Shown piece by piece: positions 59,813 through 64,000 of a DNA stretch of 64,000 nt (positions are counted from its first letter, which is position 1; each line of letters begins with the position of its first letter). The notes below the pieces were generated by a model. That model saw nothing but the letters and a program-made list of their open reading frames with translations. It was not told the origin of the DNA and made no database searches. Source of the stretch: an uncultured Lachnospiraceae bacterium (GTDB lineage: Bacteria > Bacillota > Clostridia > Lachnospirales > Lachnospiraceae); the NCBI GenBank assembly GCA_910579465.1, contig CAJTUB010000001.1:1-64000 (forward strand), given 5' to 3'. A program made the position numbers and the translations under genes.

Positions 59813-60573
59813 TGTTTTTCACCACCTGTCGCGAGCATAGTAAGCGTATCGGAAATCATCTGGTAAAGCTCTTCCCCGGTATGATTTCCGCGGTAAATCT
59901 GATGGAATACCTCGCCGTCCTTGATAAACAGGACCCGTCCTGCATGGCTTGCCGCCTTGACCGAATGGGTTACCATCAGAATCGTCTGGCCGGTTTTATT
60001 GATTTCCGTGAACAGACGGAGCAGCTCGTCGGTTGCCTTGGAGTCAAGGGCACCGGTCGGTTCGTCGGCTAAAATCAGCTTCGGGCGGGTAATCAGTGCC
60101 CTTGCAACCGCAGCGCGCTGCTTCTGGCCGCCGGAAACCTCATAAGGGTACTTTTTTAAGAGTCCGGTAATGCCAAGCTGCACCGCGACAGGCATGAGCC
60201 GCTCCCGCATTTCGGAATAGGAGCGCCCGGTCAGCACAAGGGGCAGATAAATATTGTCCTCAAGCGTAAAGGTATCCAAAAGATTAAAGTCCTGGAAAAC
60301 AAAGCCGAGGTTGTCGCGGCGGAAGGCTGCCACCTGGGATTCCTTTATCCCGGAGAGGTCATTCCCGTCAAGCAGGACACAGCCGGCGGTCGGCTTGTCG
60401 AGCGCGGCAAGAATGTTCAGCAGGGTAGTTTTGCCGGAGCCGGATTCACCCATGATGGCAACATATTCGCCCTGCTCTACGTCAAAGGAAACGCTTTTTA
60501 ACGCTTCCACCTTATTTCCGCCGAAGCGGCTGGTATAGATTTTCTGCACGCCGCTTACATTTAAAATATTCAT
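59809..60573 (-). CDS. bceA: BceA-type ABC ATPase
   Basis: The 254-residue ATPase shows YTSRFGGNKVEALKSVSF near the start, Walker A GESGSGKTT, Q-loop FVFQDFNLLD, signature VSGGQKQRAAVARAL, Walker B LILADEPTGALD and H-loop MVTHS. It powers BceB. AAGGAGG lies 9 bases before ATG 60573 and 6 before GTG 60576. Its promoter lies in the 110 bases after bceS, with putative BceR sites. Confidence 0.92.
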   Translation of the reverse strand: MNILNVSGVQKIYTSRFGGNKVEALKSVSFDVEQGEYVAIMGESGSGKTTLLNILAALDKPTAGCVLLDGNDLSGIKESQVAAFRRDNLGFVFQDFNLLDTFTLEDNIYLPLVLTGRSYSEMRERLMPVAVQLGITGLLKKYPYEVSGGQKQRAAVARALITRPKLILADEPTGALDSKATDELLRLFTEINKTGQTILMVTHSVKAASHAGRVLFIKDGEVFHQIYRGNHTGEELYQMISDTLTMLATGGEKQ

Positions 60574-60644
60574 CACAAAAATCCTCCTTTGGAATTTCTG
60601 CCCCTATTGTAGCAAAAGGGGGATTGTATTGCCATGCAATCGGC

Positions 60645-60679
60645 TTACAAATCCCCTTTACAATCTAACAATTTTGTAA
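60645..60679 (-). promoter_or_regulatory. Probable BceR-binding sites upstream of bceA
   Basis: TTACAA occurs at 60645-60650 and 60658-60663 (13 bases apart), and the complement TTGTAA at 60674-60679, so that two form an inverted pair with ten bases between them. On the minus strand a TACAAT near 60608 is a candidate -10. Position and form fit an operator for the response regulator BceR. Confidence 0.5.
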
Positions 60680-60683
60680 GAAA

Positions 60684-61673
60684 TTATTCAACCTCCAGTT
60701 CAGGACGTGCGAGAGAAATGGTAATTACAGTGCCCTCATCCGGCACGGACGCCGCGGTAATCGTATGTCCCAGGTTGGTACAGATGCGCCTGCACAGGTA
60801 CAGACCGAGGCCGGTTGCCTTTTTATCAAGACGACCGTTGTATCCGGTATAGCCGTTCTCAAAGATACGGGGCAGGTCCTCCGGCGCGATGCCGATTCCG
60901 GTATCGCGGATACAAAGCTTTTTGTCCGGCAGAAGCGTAATGGTAATGCTGCCGGAGGGGGTGTATTTCAGGGCATTGGAGAGAACCTGCCCGATAACGA
61001 AGGAAAGCCATTTTTCATCAGTAAGTACGGTCGCATGGAGTGGCTCGTAAACCAGATTCAGCTTACGGGAAATAAACTCTCCGGCAAACTTTTTTACCGT
61101 CTGTCTTACGATGGAATCCAGATCGTACTCCTTTATGACATAGTCGGAGCTTCCGGAATCCAGCCGGAGAAAGGTGAGTACCATTTCCACATACTGCTCG
61201 ATGTGTAAAAGGTCGGCGGAGAGGCTGCGGGAGAGAAGGGAATCCTCGTTCTGCAGCTGGAGCCGCATGGAGGCAATCGGGGTCTTAATCTGATGGACCC
61301 AGACCGTATAGTAGTCCGTCAGGTCAGAGCGGCGGCGGTTGGTATCGGTGCGATACCTGCCGTATTCCTCGCAAATCAGATGAAGAATCTGCTGGTAATC
61401 CCGTTCCTCGATGCTCTCCGGCAGCGGGAAAAGGGAATCAGCGACATCGGTATAGCTGCGCACGTTCTGTAGCAGCGTATGCTTTTTCTTTGCATGAAAA
61501 AAACCGGAAAGCAGGAACAAAAGCCCTGGCAGTACGCAGAGCGCGGCAGGATAGAGCACTGCCTTGACCGGAAGGTGGTAGAGGAGGAAGGTTATAAGGA
61601 AAATAAAGACAAAAACAGCGCCTGCTGTCAGTATGCGCCATTTTTGCCTGAGATAGTCTGCAAATAGCTTCAA
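60684..61673 (-). CDS. bceS: BceS-type sensor histidine kinase
   Basis: The 329-residue kinase has two N-terminal helices (about 13-35 and 38-60) with almost no loop between them, so it cannot bind ligand outside alone and probably depends on BceAB for sensing. The H-box is VHQIKTPIASM, followed by the N-box QVLSNALKYTPSG, DTGIGI and GLGLYLCRRI. A TTG start at 61673 is used; GAGGTGA lies 7 bases upstream and no ATG is near. Eleven bases separate it from bceR. Confidence 0.9.
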   Translation of the reverse strand: MKLFADYLRQKWRILTAGAVFVFIFLITFLLYHLPVKAVLYPAALCVLPGLLFLLSGFFHAKKKHTLLQNVRSYTDVADSLFPLPESIEERDYQQILHLICEEYGRYRTDTNRRRSDLTDYYTVWVHQIKTPIASMRLQLQNEDSLLSRSLSADLLHIEQYVEMVLTFLRLDSGSSDYVIKEYDLDSIVRQTVKKFAGEFISRKLNLVYEPLHATVLTDEKWLSFVIGQVLSNALKYTPSGSITITLLPDKKLCIRDTGIGIAPEDLPRIFENGYTGYNGRLDKKATGLGLYLCRRICTNLGHTITAASVPDEGTVITISLARPELEVE

Positions 61674-61684
61674 AGTAAGTCACC

Positions 61685-62359
61685 TCAATTCTCGATGAGA
61701 TAGCCTGCGCCAAAACGGGTCGTAATAAAGCCCTCCAGCCCTGCGGCATCGAGCCGCCTGCGGAGCCGGTTCACATTGACCGACAGCGTATTTTCATCTA
61801 CAAAGCTGTCCGTTTTCCAAAGCTGCTCCATCAGCTTTTCCCGGCTTACGACAATCCCTTTGTTCTGCATCAGAATCAGCAGAATGCGAAATTCGTTTTT
61901 GGAAAGGGAAATCTTTTCGTCCCTGTAGGTGAGCGTGGCGTCGCCGGTGTTGAGGATTGCCCCGCGGTGCTCCAGCACCGGCACGGCGGAGGCAAAGTCG
62001 TAGGTCCTGCGGAGCATTGCCAAAAGCTTTGCCATAAGCACGCTCTGGTCAAAGGGCTTTGCGATAAAATCATCCGCGCCGAGGTTCATTGCCATAATCA
62101 GATTCATATTGTCGGCAGCAGAGGAAATGAAAATCACCGGAACCTTGGACACCTTGCGGATTTCGGTGCACCAGTGGTAGCCGTTAAAAAAGGGCAGGGC
62201 AATGTCTAACAGGATGATATGGGGATTAAATTCCGAAAACTCCGCCATGACATTCCGGAAGTTTTCAACGCAGCGGACTTCCAGGTTCCACAATTCCGCC
62301 TGTACCTTGATTGCTTCTGCAATTCCTCTGTCGTCTTCTATAATCAGTAATCGGTACAT
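61685..62359 (-). CDS. bceR: BceR-type response regulator (OmpR family)
   Basis: The 224-residue protein has a receiver domain (IIEDDRGI acidic pair, ILLDIALPF with the phosphorylated Asp, and FIAKPFD lysine) and a C-terminal winged helix (LSKNEFRILLILMQNKGIVVSREKL, then NVNRLRRRLD). It should turn on bceAB. It lies four bases after the MATE gene's stop, so it is probably read from the MATE promoter or from a promoter inside that gene. Confidence 0.93.
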   Translation of the reverse strand: MYRLLIIEDDRGIAEAIKVQAELWNLEVRCVENFRNVMAEFSEFNPHIILLDIALPFFNGYHWCTEIRKVSKVPVIFISSAADNMNLIMAMNLGADDFIAKPFDQSVLMAKLLAMLRRTYDFASAVPVLEHRGAILNTGDATLTYRDEKISLSKNEFRILLILMQNKGIVVSREKLMEQLWKTDSFVDENTLSVNVNRLRRRLDAAGLEGFITTRFGAGYLIEN

Positions 62360-62363
62360 AGGT

Positions 62364-63746
62364 TTACTCCTGTCCTTTGATTTTTTTCAGCCATTTCCCG
62401 CTCCGGAGCCGGAAGAAGCACCAGACGCATTTGATAATCTGGTCAATCTTTAACAGGGTGTAAATCCAGAAGGACGGCCAGTGGAAAACGAGTCCTGCGA
62501 GGGCGCCGAGCGGAACCGAGGCAACCCATAGAAACAGGATATCGCCTGCCATCAGGAACTTGGTATCACCGCCTGCCCGTAAAACTCCCTTTGTCAGAAT
62601 GGAGTTCATGGACTGGAAGATAACAATAAACAGGATGGCGTTCATTAAGTCCTTTGCAATCAGCTTAGCCTCCGGGGAAACCTTGTAATAGGCAATAATC
62701 GGGTCCCGCAGCAACAGGATGATGAGCGCTGCGAAGCAGCCGATGACAAAGCCCATCCAGAGGAAGGCATAGCCCTGCTTCTGCGCTTTTTCGTAGTCTC
62801 CCTCACCCATCGTATGACCGGTAATGATTCCGCTGGCGTTACAGATGCCCTGGACTAATACGGAGCTGAGCTGCTGCACTACGACGGTAACGGAGTTCGC
62901 CGCGACGAACGCCTTGCCAATCCGTCCCATGACCATCGCCACCGCGTTGTTGCCGAACGCCAGAAGGGCGTCGCTGATTAGAACAGGGATGCTGATACGG
63001 ATGTATTCGCCGAGCAGGTCCCTGCACCGCATCGTAATGTCCCGCAGGCGGTAACGGATGCGCTTGTCGATAAAGAAGAAGTAGCCGCAGATAAAGCAGA
63101 GCTCAAAGACACGCGCAATCAGGGTGCCAAGTGCGGCACCTGCAATCTCCATACGCGGCGCGCCCAATTTACCGAAGATAAATACCCAGTTAAAGAAGAC
63201 ATTTACGAAAAATGCGGAAATGGAGCAGTACAGCGGAATCCGTACCTGGCCTACGGTACGCAGCACAATCGTGCAGGTCAGGGACAGCCCCATGCACAGA
63301 TAGGTCGGAATCATCCAGTTTAAGTAGGTGACGCCGTGCCGGATGATTTCGGTCTCATCGGAATAAATCAGCATAATCAGGTCCGGCCAGAAGATAGTTG
63401 CCACGGTAAAGACAGTGGCAAAAATAAAGCAGAAGCGGAGCATAATCGTAATGGTCTTCTTTAAGGAAGACTTATCCTGCATGCCCCAGAACCTTGAGGT
63501 CAGAACAGAGGCACCCATGCCGATACCCATGCAGCAAATCATAAAGATGTTGATAAACTGTCCGGCAAGAGAGGCGGCGGAAAGCTGGTCGTCGCCCATG
63601 CTGCTCAGCATGATGGTGTCCATCAGGTTAATGCCGACCGTAATCAGGGACTGTAAAGAGACCGGAATGGCAATCCTTGCCATGCGGCCGTAGAGTTCCT
63701 TTGTTCCGAAATATTCCTTATACTTCCATTCTTTTTTCTTCATCAT
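62364..63746 (-). CDS. MATE family efflux transporter
   Basis: The 460-residue membrane protein has 12 predicted helices in two homologous halves. The first half has IAIPVSLQSLITVGINLMDTIMLS and AASLAGQFINIFMICCMGIGMG; the second has a similar SIPVLISDALLAFGNNAVA and SGIITGHTMGEGD. MATE pumps export drugs or metabolites with Na+ or H+. It may lead the transcript into bceR and diverges from the MarR gene, which could control it. AAAGGA lies 10 bases before the ATG. Confidence 0.92.
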   Translation of the reverse strand: MMKKKEWKYKEYFGTKELYGRMARIAIPVSLQSLITVGINLMDTIMLSSMGDDQLSAASLAGQFINIFMICCMGIGMGASVLTSRFWGMQDKSSLKKTITIMLRFCFIFATVFTVATIFWPDLIMLIYSDETEIIRHGVTYLNWMIPTYLCMGLSLTCTIVLRTVGQVRIPLYCSISAFFVNVFFNWVFIFGKLGAPRMEIAGAALGTLIARVFELCFICGYFFFIDKRIRYRLRDITMRCRDLLGEYIRISIPVLISDALLAFGNNAVAMVMGRIGKAFVAANSVTVVVQQLSSVLVQGICNASGIITGHTMGEGDYEKAQKQGYAFLWMGFVIGCFAALIILLLRDPIIAYYKVSPEAKLIAKDLMNAILFIVIFQSMNSILTKGVLRAGGDTKFLMAGDILFLWVASVPLGALAGLVFHWPSFWIYTLLKIDQIIKCVWCFFRLRSGKWLKKIKGQE

Positions 63747-63860
63747 AGTACCCGGTTCCTTTAATTAATATGTAGTAATGATAGCGAGATATAATTCTAT
63801 TTTATCACGGAATGCGTCCGGTGTCTATTTGAAAAAAGGATTATTTTAAAGACCCGCTAT

Positions 63861-63906
63861 TGACATTAGTCTGATTTCATACTACAATAAGAAAAGTCTG
63901 ATTTCG
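63861..63906 (+). promoter_or_regulatory. Promoter of the MarR gene with direct repeats
   Basis: TTGACA (63861-63866), 17-bp spacer, TACAAT (63884-63889). AGTCTGATTTC is present at 63869-63879 and again at 63896-63906, flanking the -10. The repeats suggest a regulator site for this gene and perhaps for the divergent MATE gene. Confidence 0.65.
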
Positions 63907-63927
63907 GACAACGGAGGAGGTATGCGT

Positions 63928-64000
63928 ATGGATGTAACAGATATCAGGAGATTTAACCATCTTACCGCGGAGATTGACGCGGCTTATCACGAAATGGCGC
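63928..64000 (+). CDS. MarR-family regulator, start only
   Basis: Only 24 residues are inside the window (DVTDIRRFNHLTAEIDAAYHE). The pattern is that of the first helix of MarR proteins. GGAGGAGG lies 7 bases before ATG 63928; ATG 63922 is too close to it. Divergent from the MATE gene and probably its regulator. Confidence 0.65.
   Translation, partial: MDVTDIRRFNHLTAEIDAAYHEMA

Overview
The window reads as a chromosome segment of a Gram-positive anaerobe of the Clostridia, most likely Lachnospiraceae. This is inferred from the gene content: a fused SecDF, pyruvate formate-lyase fermentation, PurO-type IMP cyclohydrolase next to a stand-alone AICAR transformylase, a Bce-type resistance module, intracellular xylan and fucose glycosidases, strong AGGAGG ribosome sites and sigma-A promoters with 17-bp spacing. 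No 16S rRNA or other species marker is present, so the genus stays open.

Layout. 1-5000: a tRNA-Val end, then a hemicellulose operon (GH10 lipoprotein xylanase, SGNH esterase, GH39 xylosidase). 5000-12700: an orphan DinJ-like antitoxin, SecDF, a membrane-anchored unknown, pyruvate kinase, a DUF5060/DUF5605 glycosidase and a CE4 deacetylase. 12900-24600: GH95 fucosidase divergent from an AraC regulator, OPT transporter with PqqD-like and GtrA-like genes, RlmI-like methyltransferase, DUF1963 protein, a FliD-like orphan, endonuclease IV and small membrane proteins. 24700-33500: arginine biosynthesis (argG opposite maf-argC-GNAT-argJ-argB-argD), a TrmH-type methyltransferase and a HicB-like protein. 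33500-36400: an AT-rich patch with one P-loop ATPase (possible defence gene), a long hairpin and tRNA-Thr. 36400-42650: branched-chain amino-acid ABC transporter (livJHMGF) and two P-loop kinases. 42650-45950: decayed, transferred DNA (TPR pseudogene, TnpW-like remnant, broken ferredoxin-type gene, PadR regulator with a palindromic operator). 45950-56400: aminopeptidase P, several conserved unknowns, a pyruvate formate-lyase encoded as two polypeptides plus its activase, and the last two purine steps. 56450-64000: an odd histidine phosphatase, a BceRS-BceAB system behind a MATE pump, and the start of a MarR gene.

Most notable. (1) Pyruvate formate-lyase is split by an in-frame TAG followed by a fresh ribosome site and ATG, so the glycyl-radical domain is a separate 80-residue protein. 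(2) A family of four intergenic inverted-repeat elements (5441, 12738, 26038, 49503) shares ends and a core, while the arm sequences differ between copies yet stay base-paired. (3) The AT-rich ATPase/hairpin/tRNA patch. (4) The decayed mobile island, where a promoter-overlapping palindrome probably serves PadR autoregulation.
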